Shown here one piece after another: positions 27,112 through 35,884 of a stretch of 64,000 nucleotides of DNA. This DNA comes from Spongiimicrobium salis (GTDB lineage: Bacteria; Bacteroidota; Bacteroidia; Flavobacteriales; Flavobacteriaceae). Location: the NCBI RefSeq assembly GCF_043678055.1, contig NZ_JBHEQA010000004.1, forward strand, positions 186,001 through 250,000. Direction: 5' to 3'. A program made the translations under genes and the position numbers. The notes beneath the pieces were generated by a model, which was not told where the DNA came from, did no database searches, and saw nothing but the letters and a program-made list of their open reading frames with translations. Each line of letters opens with the position of its first letter. The first letter of the stretch is position 1.

Positions 27112-27930
27112 ATGCAACAGATAATCAACTTTTTATTAAGATATAAAATCTCTTTGCTTTATGTCTTTTTATTATCCATTGCCCTAGGGTTCACCTTTCA
27201 TTCGCATTCCTATCACAAATCCAAATTTTTTAATTCGGCCAACTTTGTGACCGGAGGAATTTACAACACCTCAAGTAATATTACTTCTTATTTTGGATTA
27301 CGGAAAGAAAATCAAAAGCTTGTAGAGGAGAATACACGTCTACGCAGGCTTTTGTTCAATAATGGCCTAAATGATAGTATGGAAATTGATACGACTAAAA
27401 TCAATTTTACAGTCATGCCTGCCCATGCCATCAACAACAGTTATGCGGCCAACATGAATTATATTACTATTGACAGAGGAAAGAATGATTCTGTCGGGCA
27501 AGATATGGGCGTGATTACTTCCAAAGGAATTCTCGGCATCATTGAAGGTACTTCTGCCAAATTTGCGCGGGTTCAAAGTATTTTAAATACCAAGTCCAAC
27601 ATTAATGCAAAAATTAAGAATACCGATTATTCCGGTTCTTTAAAATGGAACACTGAAGCCTATAATGTGGTGCAATTGGAAGACATTCCCCGATTGGTTC
27701 CACTTCATATAGGAGACACTATTGTCACCGGGGGAAGGTCCAGTATTTTTCCGGAAAATATAGATATTGGCGTTATCAAGAAATTTGACCTAAACAGTTC
27801 CAAAAGCCTGTACAGCATAGACATTGAACTGTTTAATGATATGGCCAATATTAAAAACGTGTATATCATCAACAATATCAATAGGCCCGAAATATTACAA
27901 CTGGAAGAGGAGATAAAAAATGACCAATAA
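27112..27930 (+). CDS. mreC: Rod-shape-determining protein MreC
   Basis: This 272-residue protein has a short cytoplasmic tail and one membrane helix (ISLLYVFLLSIALGFTF). A coiled coil follows (about residues 60-85, LRKENQKLVEENTRLRRLL), then a periplasmic beta-barrel domain (MNYITIDRGKNDSVGQDMGV, KGILGIIEGTSAKFARVQS). It links MreB to PBP2 in the periplasm. The end overlaps mreD by 11 bases, consistent with translational coupling. Confidence 0.95.
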   Translation: MQQIINFLLRYKISLLYVFLLSIALGFTFHSHSYHKSKFFNSANFVTGGIYNTSSNITSYFGLRKENQKLVEENTRLRRLLFNNGLNDSMEIDTTKINFTVMPAHAINNSYAANMNYITIDRGKNDSVGQDMGVITSKGILGIIEGTSAKFARVQSILNTKSNINAKIKNTDYSGSLKWNTEAYNVVQLEDIPRLVPLHIGDTIVTGGRSSIFPENIDIGVIKKFDLNSSKSLYSIDIELFNDMANIKNVYIINNINRPEILQLEEEIKNDQ

Positions 27931-28429
27931 TTTTTACTTTATCAATGTCATTCGTTTTGTACTACTAGTACTCGTGCAAGTGCTTGTGTTCAACAACCTT
28001 AATTTTCTGGGCTATATCAATCCCATGGTTTACGTGCTCTTTTTGTATTGGTATCCGATTAAAGAAAATAAAGCAGTTTTAATCTTACTGGGTTTTTTAC
28101 TAGGATTTATGGTTGACCTATTTTCCGATACCATGGCAATACATGCCGCCGCTACCGTGACCATAGCCTATTTTAGACCCGTAATCATGCGATTTTGTTT
28201 TGGTGTTAATTTTGAATTCCAAACATTTAAGTTAAGTAATACAACCACCGCACAACAAATTACATTTCTTGCGTTATTACTAATAGTACATCATTTGATT
28301 TTCTTTTCTTTAGAAATTTTCAATTTGTCAAATATCCTGTTAATTTTGAAGAAAGTTGTGGCTACCACTTCGCTGTCTTTAGTGGTTTGTATATTGTTTA
28401 GTACCCTTTTTAGCGTTAAAAAAGAATGA
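27920..28429 (+). CDS. mreD: Rod-shape-determining protein MreD
   Basis: This 169-residue integral membrane protein has about five hydrophobic helices, including FVLLVLVQVLVFNNLNFLG, PMVYVLFLYWYPI, AVLILLGFLLGFMVDLFSD and ITFLALLLIVHHLIFFSL. GFMVDLFSD is the typical MreD acidic loop. It belongs to the elongasome with MreC and RodA. The start overlaps mreC by 11 bases, and the end overlaps the PBP2 start by 4 bases (ATGA), indicating tight coupling. Confidence 0.9.
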   Translation: MTNNFYFINVIRFVLLVLVQVLVFNNLNFLGYINPMVYVLFLYWYPIKENKAVLILLGFLLGFMVDLFSDTMAIHAAATVTIAYFRPVIMRFCFGVNFEFQTFKLSNTTTAQQITFLALLLIVHHLIFFSLEIFNLSNILLILKKVVATTSLSLVVCILFSTLFSVKKE

Positions 28430-30294
28430 AGAAACTTCTGCTATCGTCCATTATCATTATCATTGGGATTACCTTTATCGGGAGGCTGTCCTATTTACAA
28501 ATTTTTAGTTTTTCACCGGATCAGGTATTGAACGATACAGCCATAAAAAAAGTATATGATTATCCGGAGCGGGGTTATATCTATGATCGTAACGGAAAGC
28601 TTTTAGTGGCCAACCAACCGGCTTATGACGTTATGGTTATCCCTAGGGAAGTAAAACCCTTGGACACTTTGGAATTCTGTGGTTTATTGGGTATTGAAAA
28701 AGAGGCTTTTATAAAGAAATTGCGCAAGGCACGCGTGTACTCCCCAAGGCTCCCTTCTGTTTTGGTTCCACAATTGTCCAAAGAGGACTACGCAGGACTT
28801 CAGGAAAAAATGCGAAAATACGAGGGCTTTTATATTCAAAAAAGATCGCTGCGCTATTATGATACCGATAGTGGCGCCAATGTGCTTGGATATATCAGTG
28901 AGGTCAATGAACGCGATTTGATCAAGAACCCGGCCTATGTAGCTGGTGAATTAAAGGGCCGTACAGGTATAGAAAAGCAATATGAGGAAATTCTAAGAGG
29001 CAGAAAAGGCGTAAAGCATATTCAAAAAGACCGTTTTAATCGAGTTATTGGTCCCTACAAGAACGGAATATATGATACCCTTCCTGAGCAGGGAAAGGAA
29101 ATCCAGGTAACTTTGGACAAGGTACTCCAGGAATACGGGGAAAAATTAATGCATGGCAAACGTGGTGGCATTGTAGCCATTGAACCTAGCTCTGGGGAAA
29201 TACTGGCCATGATTTCCGGCCCCACCTATAAACCTTCTCTTTTGGTGGGTAGGGAACGCTCCAAAAATTATAGCAAATTACATTATGATACCATAGCCAA
29301 ACCGCTTTTTGATAGAGCCTTATCTGCGGAAGGATCTCCGGGATCTCCTTTTAAAATTATGAATGCCCTTATAGGTCTGCAAGAAGAAGTGATTAATCCA
29401 AATACCACTGTCCGTTGTTTAAATGGGTTCTATGTGGGCAGAACTAAGAGAGGTTGTCATTGCGGAGGTGGGATACGCAATATGAATTCGGGAATATACA
29501 AATCTTGTAATGCCTATTTTGCAACTACTTTTCGTAAAATATATGACAAATTTCCTACTACGGATGAAGGTATGGATGTTTGGGAAAAACACGTCAAAAG
29601 TTTTGGGCTTGGGAGTTACCTAGGTTATGACCTTCCTACTGGAAGGCCTGGGCTTATCCCTAATACGGCCTATTACGACAGAGCGCATGGCGATAATGTA
29701 TGGGTGCCTTCGTATATTATTTCCAATTCCATTGGACAGGGAGAAATTAATGTTACCCCTATTCAACTGGCCAATATGACTGCGGCTATTGCCAATAGAG
29801 GATACTATTTTACCCCTCATGTGCTTAAAAAAGTGGATAATACACCTATTGATAATGAAAAGTATACCACGCCTAAACATACTACGATCGACAAAAAGTA
29901 TTTTGAGCCTGTTATTCAAGGCATGTTCGATGTTTACAAAAAAGGAACGGGAAGATGGGTCCAAGTAGAAGGCATTGACATCGCGGGTAAAACAGGTACG
30001 GTAGAAAATTACACCTTAATCGATGGGGTGAAGACTCAATTGACCGATAACTCTGTATTTGTGGCTTTTGCACCCGTGGACAATCCCAAGATTGCTATTG
30101 CAGTATATATTGAAAATGGCTATTACGGATCCCGTTATGCAGGCCATATAGCTTCTTTGCTTATTGAAAAGTATATTAAAGGTGAAATTACCCGCAAAGA
30201 TCTTGAACAGCGTATGTTGGAAAAAACCTTGGAACATGAATATGCCAAACCCTATAGCGGGGAACCTTTCAAGATAAACGAATATGTCTGGTAA
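28426..30294 (+). CDS. mrdA: Penicillin-binding protein 2 (elongation transpeptidase)
   Basis: This 622-residue class B PBP has an N-terminal membrane helix (LLLSSIIIIIGITFIGRLSY), a pedestal domain (YPERGYIYDRNGKLLVANQP) and a transpeptidase domain. The catalytic triad motifs are SPFK (in EGSPGSPFKI), SCN (in YKSCNAYFA) and KTG (in AGKTGTVEN). Cysteines in VRCLNGF and GCHCGGG near the SCN motif fit the Bacteroidota PBP2 pattern and may be structural. It cross-links peptidoglycan with RodA, whose gene overlaps it by 11 bases. Confidence 0.95.
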   Translation: MKKLLLSSIIIIIGITFIGRLSYLQIFSFSPDQVLNDTAIKKVYDYPERGYIYDRNGKLLVANQPAYDVMVIPREVKPLDTLEFCGLLGIEKEAFIKKLRKARVYSPRLPSVLVPQLSKEDYAGLQEKMRKYEGFYIQKRSLRYYDTDSGANVLGYISEVNERDLIKNPAYVAGELKGRTGIEKQYEEILRGRKGVKHIQKDRFNRVIGPYKNGIYDTLPEQGKEIQVTLDKVLQEYGEKLMHGKRGGIVAIEPSSGEILAMISGPTYKPSLLVGRERSKNYSKLHYDTIAKPLFDRALSAEGSPGSPFKIMNALIGLQEEVINPNTTVRCLNGFYVGRTKRGCHCGGGIRNMNSGIYKSCNAYFATTFRKIYDKFPTTDEGMDVWEKHVKSFGLGSYLGYDLPTGRPGLIPNTAYYDRAHGDNVWVPSYIISNSIGQGEINVTPIQLANMTAAIANRGYYFTPHVLKKVDNTPIDNEKYTTPKHTTIDKKYFEPVIQGMFDVYKKGTGRWVQVEGIDIAGKTGTVENYTLIDGVKTQLTDNSVFVAFAPVDNPKIAIAVYIENGYYGSRYAGHIASLLIEKYIKGEITRKDLEQRMLEKTLEHEYAKPYSGEPFKINEYVW

Positions 30295-31564
30295 AAGCAC
30301 GCTGAAACAAATTGATTGGCTTACAGTTTTCATTTATTTCTTATTGGTTGCTATTGGATGGGTCAATATTTATTCCAGTACGTTTACGGAAGGAAGTTCT
30401 ATATTTGATTTTGGACAATTATATGGGAAACAATTTTTCTTTATCGGCGTAAGTACGGTCTGCATTGTCCTTGTTTTAGGAGTAGAGGCCAACTTTTATG
30501 AGCGCTTTTCCAGTCTCATTTATCTCGGCTCCATGGCTTCCTTACTGGGTTTGTTTGTTTTTGGGAAAACCATTGCAGGAGCTACTTCTTGGTATGATCT
30601 GGGCTTTTTTAACCTACAACCTTCAGAATTTGCTAAAGTAGCTACCGCCTTGGCCTTAGCCAAATACCTCAGTGATATCCAGACCGATATTCGGCGGAAA
30701 AAAGATCAGTTGTACGCTTTTTTGATTATTTTAATTCCTGCCATATTGATTATCCCCCAACCCGACCCTGGAAGTGCTTTGGTTTTCTTTGCCCTTATTT
30801 TTGTGCTGTTTCGAGAAGGGGTACCGTTGTTTTATTTGGGCCTCGGCATTTTGACCATTCTAGTTTTTGTTACCACTTTAATGTTCGGCACCGTATGGGT
30901 AAGTATTGGGCTGACCCTCTTGATCGCTCTGATTTTCCTTCTAAAACGACGTAAATTTAAAATTCCTGTGCTTCCATTGGCGGCTTTCTTTATAATTTCC
31001 ATTGTTTTTTCCTTATCGGTAAATTTTGTGTTCAATAATGTTTTTGAACAACGCCACCGAGACCGTTTTAGCTTATGGCTACGTCTGGAAAAAGACCCTG
31101 AGAAGTTGGAAGAAATCAGAAAGACCATAGGATACAACACCTATCAATCAGAGCAGGCTATTGAATCCGGAGGTTTTTTTGGAAAAGGATTTTTAGAGGG
31201 CACGCGTACCAAAGGAGATTTTGTCCCAGCACAGCATACTGATTTTATTTTCAGTACGGTGGGGGAAGAATGGGGGTTTTTGGGAACTACGGCCGTAGTA
31301 TTGCTATTTTCCCTACTTTTTTTACGCTTGATTTCTTTGGCAGAACGGCAACGAAACCCCTTTAGTAGAATGTATGGTTATGGGGTTATTTCCGTACTTT
31401 TTGTGCACTATTTCATTAATATCGGAATGGTAATTGGGATGTTGCCCACCGTTGGAATTCCACTCCCCTTCTTTAGTTATGGGGGATCAGGTCTCATCTT
31501 TTTCACCATCTTGCTATTTATCTTCATCAAGTTGGATGCCAATCGATTGAACGAACGTTTTTAA
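30284..31564 (+). CDS. rodA: Peptidoglycan glycosyltransferase RodA
   Basis: This 426-residue SEDS polymerase has about ten membrane helices. The family signatures are ATSWYDLGFFNLQPSEFAKVA, PQPDPGSALVF (catalytic Asp of the WQPD-like motif) and GIPLPFFSYGGSG. It polymerises lipid II glycan strands alongside PBP2. The stop TAA lies within the TTAA tetranucleotide at 31561-31564, which also supplies the stop of the convergent nuclease gene. No terminator hairpin separates them. Confidence 0.96.
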   Translation: MSGKSTLKQIDWLTVFIYFLLVAIGWVNIYSSTFTEGSSIFDFGQLYGKQFFFIGVSTVCIVLVLGVEANFYERFSSLIYLGSMASLLGLFVFGKTIAGATSWYDLGFFNLQPSEFAKVATALALAKYLSDIQTDIRRKKDQLYAFLIILIPAILIIPQPDPGSALVFFALIFVLFREGVPLFYLGLGILTILVFVTTLMFGTVWVSIGLTLLIALIFLLKRRKFKIPVLPLAAFFIISIVFSLSVNFVFNNVFEQRHRDRFSLWLRLEKDPEKLEEIRKTIGYNTYQSEQAIESGGFFGKGFLEGTRTKGDFVPAQHTDFIFSTVGEEWGFLGTTAVVLLFSLLFLRLISLAERQRNPFSRMYGYGVISVLFVHYFINIGMVIGMLPTVGIPLPFFSYGGSGLIFFTILLFIFIKLDANRLNERF

Positions 31565-32370
31565 AATTTCCACGAGCCAATTCGGCTTTGCTTTTCCAAA
31601 GTTTCTTGGAGATGGTCTGGCATTGCTTCAAAAAAATCGATTCCCGTTAAACCTTCTAGACGATGCACAGGAACAACAAATTCCTGCAAAGGCTTTGTAC
31701 TTTCTTTATGGGGGAATAGGAAGGCCAATACGTCAATATGTCCCTTGTCTTCTTTTACAAGGATTTTGTAATACCGCTGCGGCACCGCAACATCTTCTTC
31801 TCCAATACTGGGCAATCCTTTTTCCAAAACTCCTCCTGTTATCACATAGACCGTTTTATATCGTTTGGCCCAGTAACGCACCTTTTGTTCCAAACGATTC
31901 CATATACCTGCATTAAAATCGTTTTTTTGAGGGCTGATATTACTGGTATAGAATGTCTCTTTATAGGCATAGTCCGAAAAACGCCGATCTCCGGCTGGGC
32001 ATAAATGCCCGCGATCATAACCAGAACCCCTATAATTTCTCCAATCAGCAGATTTACTGCTTACTTTGGGATCTTCTATAAAATAAGGGCGTTTGCGATC
32101 ATCATAAGTCAACTGTTCTTTGGTGAGTTTATAGGCGACCCATTCTGCCTGTTCATACCTTTCTGCATAAGAAAGCGAAAAGTATTGATGATGAACTATA
32201 GTTCCCGATCTGGTACTCGGTATAAATTTTAATGGTATTTCCGTAGAATTGCTCTTGCCATTGGCTTCGGTATAGGTTGCCGGAGTATAAAAGTTGTCAA
32301 AAAGCCAAAAACCAATGACACAGGTAATCATCAAAACCGTATAAAGTGTTTTTTTCTTCATCCTATTCAA
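31561..32370 (-). CDS. Secreted DNA/RNA non-specific endonuclease (NUC family)
   Basis: This 269-residue protein has an N-terminal signal-anchor (TLYTVLMITCVIGFWLFDNFY) and a beta-beta-alpha-metal nuclease domain. The catalytic DRGH lies in YDRGHLCPAGDRRFS, and the Mg-binding Asn region in YTSNISPQKNDFNAGIWNRLE. It cuts DNA and RNA outside or in the periplasm, likely for nutrient scavenging. The gene converges on rodA with a 4-base overlap. It lies downstream of the double-glycine peptide gene but is separated from it by a strong terminator hairpin, so it is probably not part of that system. Confidence 0.9.
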   Translation of the reverse strand: MNRMKKKTLYTVLMITCVIGFWLFDNFYTPATYTEANGKSNSTEIPLKFIPSTRSGTIVHHQYFSLSYAERYEQAEWVAYKLTKEQLTYDDRKRPYFIEDPKVSSKSADWRNYRGSGYDRGHLCPAGDRRFSDYAYKETFYTSNISPQKNDFNAGIWNRLEQKVRYWAKRYKTVYVITGGVLEKGLPSIGEEDVAVPQRYYKILVKEDKGHIDVLAFLFPHKESTKPLQEFVVPVHRLEGLTGIDFFEAMPDHLQETLEKQSRIGSWKF

Positions 32371-32425
32371 AAATAGTCAATATTATGAGGTCAGGACATA
32401 ACGCCTACTACTGTTTATAATAAAA

Positions 32426-32454
32426 ATAATGTCCGGAAAACATCCGGACATTAT
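32426..32454 (-). terminator. Rho-independent terminator after the double-glycine peptide gene
   Basis: Perfect 11-bp stem ATAATGTCCGG/CCGGACATTAT (32426-32436, 32444-32454) with a 7-base loop. On the minus strand it is followed by a TTTTTATTA tract. It ends transcription of the 52-residue peptide gene before the nuclease gene. Confidence 0.8.
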
Positions 32455-32513
32455 CAATGAACTATAATAGGTTTAATTGTCCAATTCTAATTTTTAGACA
32501 TGGACCCAAAGAC

Positions 32514-32672
32514 CTAATCACATGAGGGCACGCAACCACATAAGGCAGTGCTCCATTCAAAACCTATATCACAGGGGCCAAATAAAACAGGACATCCAAA
32601 ACCTCCGGAAACTTCCTTTTGCGCTTCTTTATTCAAAAGTTTTACGCCATTTAAATTCTTTAAATTTTTCAT
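32514..32672 (-). CDS. Double-glycine leader peptide precursor, five-Cys core
   Basis: I start this gene at 32672 (MKNLKNLNGVKLL), giving 52 residues; a longer frame from 32708 adds 12 residues that do not look like a leader. Residues 1-24 are a bacteriocin-type leader: amphipathic, charged, ending EVSGG (Gly23-Gly24). Residues 25-52 are the predicted core, with Cys at 27, 34, 45, 47 and 52-1 (five in all, in FGCP, GPCD, LCGC and PSCD) and no Lys or Arg. C39 peptidases cut after the GG. The gene stands between a hairpin at 32763-32794 and a terminator at 32426-32454, next to a VKOR-thioredoxin protein and a C39 exporter. Activity (bacteriocin, signal or other) is unknown. Confidence 0.82.
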   Translation of the reverse strand: MKNLKNLNGVKLLNKEAQKEVSGGFGCPVLFGPCDIGFEWSTALCGCVPSCD

Positions 32673-32712
32673 CTTACTAAAATTTATAATTATATTGGCC
32701 TTGAACATTTAG

Positions 32713-32733
32713 GGACACTCAAGGTTTGTGTCC
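32713..32733 (-). promoter_or_regulatory. Inverted repeat upstream of the peptide gene
   Basis: GGACAC (32713-32718) and GTGTCC (32728-32733) form a 6-bp perfect repeat with a 9-base spacer, 41 bases before the peptide ATG. It could be an operator or a 5'-leader hairpin. No matching promoter element is clear around it. Confidence 0.3.
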
Positions 32734-32762
32734 ATCTTTCGCGAGAAGATATTGTTCACAAC

Positions 32763-32794
32763 AAACGCCTTCCGTCCTATGACAGAAGGCGTTT
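32763..32794 (-). terminator. Hairpin between the VKOR-Trx gene and the peptide gene
   Basis: Stem AAACGCCTTC/GAAGGCGTTT (32763-32772, 32785-32794) extended by an inner GTC/GAC pairing around a CTAT loop. On the minus strand only a short T tract (TTTG) follows, so it may be a leaky terminator. It would separate the export operon from the peptide gene. Confidence 0.6.
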
Positions 32795-32808
32795 TGTCTA
32801 TGTATTTT

Positions 32809-34428
32809 TTATTGATTTTCTGCTATTACCTCTTCTATGGGTTCGGATGCTTGTTCCATTAAATCCTCTATGAAGTAACCTACATCGGACCGGTCATATA
32901 TCTTGGGATATATTTTATTGTTGAGCAATAAGGCAGGTGTAAAGTTCAGGTCGTTCTCAGCACACCAGTTTTTCTGTTGTTCCAAGAGCGCATCAAAAGA
33001 AGTAACTGTGGTTTTCCCCCATTTTTCCAACCATTTTTCCAAGTCGGCATTTTCTTCATAAACTTCATGTAATGCCATAGTACAGGTTTCCGAAGATTGG
33101 GAATGGTAAATTTCCAACAAGCGGGAAGCCACGAGATAGGCTTTATTTTCTTTATCCTGGGTGCTAATATTGAAACGAATGGTCAATCGAACATTTTTAG
33201 CATCCTTCTCTAGGATTTTTTCCATGTCCATATGCGCTTCTTTACAATAGAAGCAGGCCGGGTTAGTGACCAATGTAAGATCAACTAAAGCATCTTCGTT
33301 TCCCAATACGATTTCCTTTTTTGCCGTATCTTGGGAAATTGTGGTCTTTGCTTTTTCCTTATTATAAAGCGTATAGAATAATTCAAAATTTCGAATGAAT
33401 TTATAATGAACAATCTTATTCTTCTTCAATTCTTGTCGGTTTTCCAACAGTGGTTTCACAAAAGTCCAAAAAGAAATAGCCACAAAAATGCTTAGAGCAA
33501 AAAAGAATAGTTCCCCTACTTGGAACTGATAAGTTGAAATTGGATTTTCATAGAAAAACAAACTTGCACCCTGAAGCCATAGTACCCCTACAATACCAAG
33601 GCAGAGCGGGCACCATTGCTTTACAATACGCCATTGGTAATAGATAGAATAAATGGTAATAGGGAGGCTAAATAGTGTTAGCGCCACTATAACATAAGGT
33701 GTATTTGAAAAGAAAACTCCTGAAAACCAAGTCAAGAAAGTCATGGCAAAATACACAAATCCCAAATCACTCAACTTCACATTTTTATACAAAGATGCTC
33801 CTTTTGAATTCAGTACAGACTCACAACTTGCGGTTTCCTTTCCGGTACATAATTTATCTATAATCTTGGATTTAAATCCCAATTCGTGCCGAACAATCAA
33901 AGCACTAATTACAAGTCCCGCAACAGTTAGAAAGAAATGGAGTACTTGAAATAGGCTGGAAGCGTTAAAGAAGAAAACTCCTAAGGCCAGGACAGCTGTT
34001 AAACCATACAGCGTGTATATCCCTGTATTAGCTTCTGATTGGTTCCCAGTGGCATGGGTATTTACTTTTTCCACAGCAACCAGAATACCACTCCACTCTT
34101 CCAAAAATTCCGCATTAGTCAGCTTTTTTTTATCTCCATTACCGTAAATCAGTTCCACAGCATCTCGCTTTTTATTGACAATGACATAATGCTTTTGTGC
34201 ACTCACCAAGGAAATAAAACTTTCCGGCAATTGCGTTAAAATCTCCATATTTGTGGGGACTTCCAAAGCGACATTTTCAATATTGAAATGGTCCAGGACT
34301 CCGGTTACAGAATGTAAACTAGGAAAGGAAGGATGACTTAATAATTGTAGCTCCAGTTCCTCATAATTGATTTGGTATTTCTCTTGTTTTAGAAACTTTT
34401 TCAAGATAATAAACAACTCATTATTCAT
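32809..34428 (-). CDS. C39-like / vitamin K epoxide reductase / thioredoxin fusion protein
   Basis: This 539-residue inner-membrane protein has three parts. Residues 1-125 resemble a C39 peptidase (HPSFPSLHSVTGVLDHF, KHYVIV) but lack the catalytic cysteine motif, so this part is probably a peptide-binding pseudo-protease. Residues 138-325 form a VKOR domain with about five helices, loop cysteines Cys194 and Cys202, and the redox CxxC (WCPLC, 273-276). Residues 375-530 are a DsbA/thioredoxin-like domain with CFYC (392-395). Together these can pass electrons from a cysteine peptide to quinone, making disulfides. The gene ends 137 bases before the five-Cys peptide gene, its likely substrate. The HlyD and ABC exporter genes lie upstream. 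Confidence 0.85.
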   Translation of the reverse strand: MNNELFIILKKFLKQEKYQINYEELELQLLSHPSFPSLHSVTGVLDHFNIENVALEVPTNMEILTQLPESFISLVSAQKHYVIVNKKRDAVELIYGNGDKKKLTNAEFLEEWSGILVAVEKVNTHATGNQSEANTGIYTLYGLTAVLALGVFFFNASSLFQVLHFFLTVAGLVISALIVRHELGFKSKIIDKLCTGKETASCESVLNSKGASLYKNVKLSDLGFVYFAMTFLTWFSGVFFSNTPYVIVALTLFSLPITIYSIYYQWRIVKQWCPLCLGIVGVLWLQGASLFFYENPISTYQFQVGELFFFALSIFVAISFWTFVKPLLENRQELKKNKIVHYKFIRNFELFYTLYNKEKAKTTISQDTAKKEIVLGNEDALVDLTLVTNPACFYCKEAHMDMEKILEKDAKNVRLTIRFNISTQDKENKAYLVASRLLEIYHSQSSETCTMALHEVYEENADLEKWLEKWGKTTVTSFDALLEQQKNWCAENDLNFTPALLLNNKIYPKIYDRSDVGYFIEDLMEQASEPIEEVIAENQ

Positions 34429-34496
34429 AGCATTTTCTAATAAATGGGTTTTATTCGCACTTCAAAGTACGAAAAAATAACTGTAAAATGTAGGAA

Positions 34497-34521
34497 CTAT
34501 ACATAAAATAGTTATGTATAG
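34497..34521. repeat. AT-rich inverted repeat between the HlyD and VKOR-Trx genes
   Basis: CTATACATAA (34497-34506) and TTATGTATAG (34512-34521) are perfect 10-base arms with a 5-base loop, in the 162-base gap upstream of the VKOR-Trx start. There is no T-run on the minus strand, so a protein-binding operator or RNA element fits better than a terminator. Confidence 0.5.
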
Positions 34522-34590
34522 CTAAAAAAGTATCCAATTCTTTTCAAAACGACTCTTTTTCAAGTACTTATCTACTTATTATTTTTGAAG

Positions 34591-35883
34591 TCATCGACTA
34601 AGGATATCCTTAAACTGATAAAAAAAGCGTTCCAGCAAACGAAGATCCTCCGTAATAATTTCTGCGGTACCCGCCATTTCCTGTTTAAATACGATCTCTT
34701 TATTATAACTGGTTACCAATTTTTTGGGAAGGGACACATCTACCAAATAAAAACCTTCGCTATCTGGCAACAAAGAAATATAGGCTACTTTTCCTTTCAA
34801 GACCCCAAATTCGGTTTCTGGGAAATTCTGTAATTTCACGTTCACTTCCTGCTCCAGTTTTATTTTCCCCGAATTCTGAGAAGGTGCTTTTAGTTTGGCG
34901 ATATAATTTGAATTCTCCGAAGGAATAATAGTAAAAATTTGATCCCCTGCGGTTACGGTTTGATTTTTGTTCCAATACCCCAAAAAGGAGACTGTACCTT
35001 CTATTTCAGATTTCAGCACATAATTGTTTTCCCAATCGCGCACGGCTTTCTTCAATTGATTGAACGCTTGAAAAGTAGTTTTCAATAGTTGGGTCTCCTC
35101 CCTTGTTCTCGTAATTTCGGTTCCCGTAGCTGTTTTACGCGCATTACTTATGGCCTCCCGCATATTGGAAATGGAAACCCCCATACTCTTTAAGTTGCGT
35201 TCTGCCGTTAAAATCTCCAATTGCTTATTTTCATAATCTTGTTGGGATATTACACCCTTGTCAAAAAGGGATTCGCTTCGTTTCAACTCGTTCTTTTTAA
35301 ACTCAAGTTCTGACTCGCTCAAAGCATATTGCGCTCTTAGGCTCTCCAACCTTCCCCTAGATTCGGAAATGGAAATTTTATTGGCAAGGGCATCATTTGA
35401 AAAAGGTTGTAGGTCCCTATTTAAAATATAGGCCGCATAACTGTTCTCAAAATTGGCATAGGCAATATCGATATCCCCTAAAAATAAAATGGGCAATTCG
35501 TCCAATGGAAATTCAATAGCTCTATTCTTGATGGAGATGGTATCCAAAATAGACTTTAGATAAAACACATCCTGGGTATTGGCCGTATTATCCAAAACCG
35601 CCAGAATAGTATTCTCCGAAACATGCTGGGATTCTTGCACAAAAATACTATCAATTTTAGCCGTTATTTGGGCATATTCTTTTTGCGGAGGTATCTCCGT
35701 AGTCAATTTGGCCTCTGCCCCTATGATATCGGGATACTTTACAAACCAGGTAATGGCCAACACCAAAATAATCAGTACCAAAAACAGGGTGCTTCCCCAG
35801 CGAATCATCCATTGTGGCACCCGAGTAAGTATCTCCTGTACTTCCTCACTTCTCAATTCTATATCTTCTAAGGCTTCAGGCAT
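34591..35883 (-). CDS. HlyD-family periplasmic adaptor (membrane fusion) protein
   Basis: This 430-residue protein has a cytoplasmic N-terminus, one membrane helix (STLFLVLIILVLAITWFVKY, about residues 31-50) and a first biotinyl-lipoyl half (EYAQITAKIDSIFVQESQHV). A long coiled-coil hairpin follows (about 165-275), then the second lipoyl half (LKSEIEGTVSFLGYW, VTAGDQIFTIIPSE) and a beta-barrel. It bridges an ABC exporter to an outer-membrane channel. It begins 1 base after the C39 exporter gene ends, so the two are co-transcribed. No TolC homologue lies in the cassette; one must be supplied from elsewhere. Confidence 0.9.
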   Translation of the reverse strand: MPEALEDIELRSEEVQEILTRVPQWMIRWGSTLFLVLIILVLAITWFVKYPDIIGAEAKLTTEIPPQKEYAQITAKIDSIFVQESQHVSENTILAVLDNTANTQDVFYLKSILDTISIKNRAIEFPLDELPILFLGDIDIAYANFENSYAAYILNRDLQPFSNDALANKISISESRGRLESLRAQYALSESELEFKKNELKRSESLFDKGVISQQDYENKQLEILTAERNLKSMGVSISNMREAISNARKTATGTEITRTREETQLLKTTFQAFNQLKKAVRDWENNYVLKSEIEGTVSFLGYWNKNQTVTAGDQIFTIIPSENSNYIAKLKAPSQNSGKIKLEQEVNVKLQNFPETEFGVLKGKVAYISLLPDSEGFYLVDVSLPKKLVTSYNKEIVFKQEMAGTAEIITEDLRLLERFFYQFKDILSR

Positions 35884-35884
35884 A

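Noticed and set aside
32673..32708. Longer start for the double-glycine peptide
   Set aside because: The extra 12 residues (MFKANIIINFSK) do not fit a leader; MKNLKNLNG is the usual flavobacterial leader opening.
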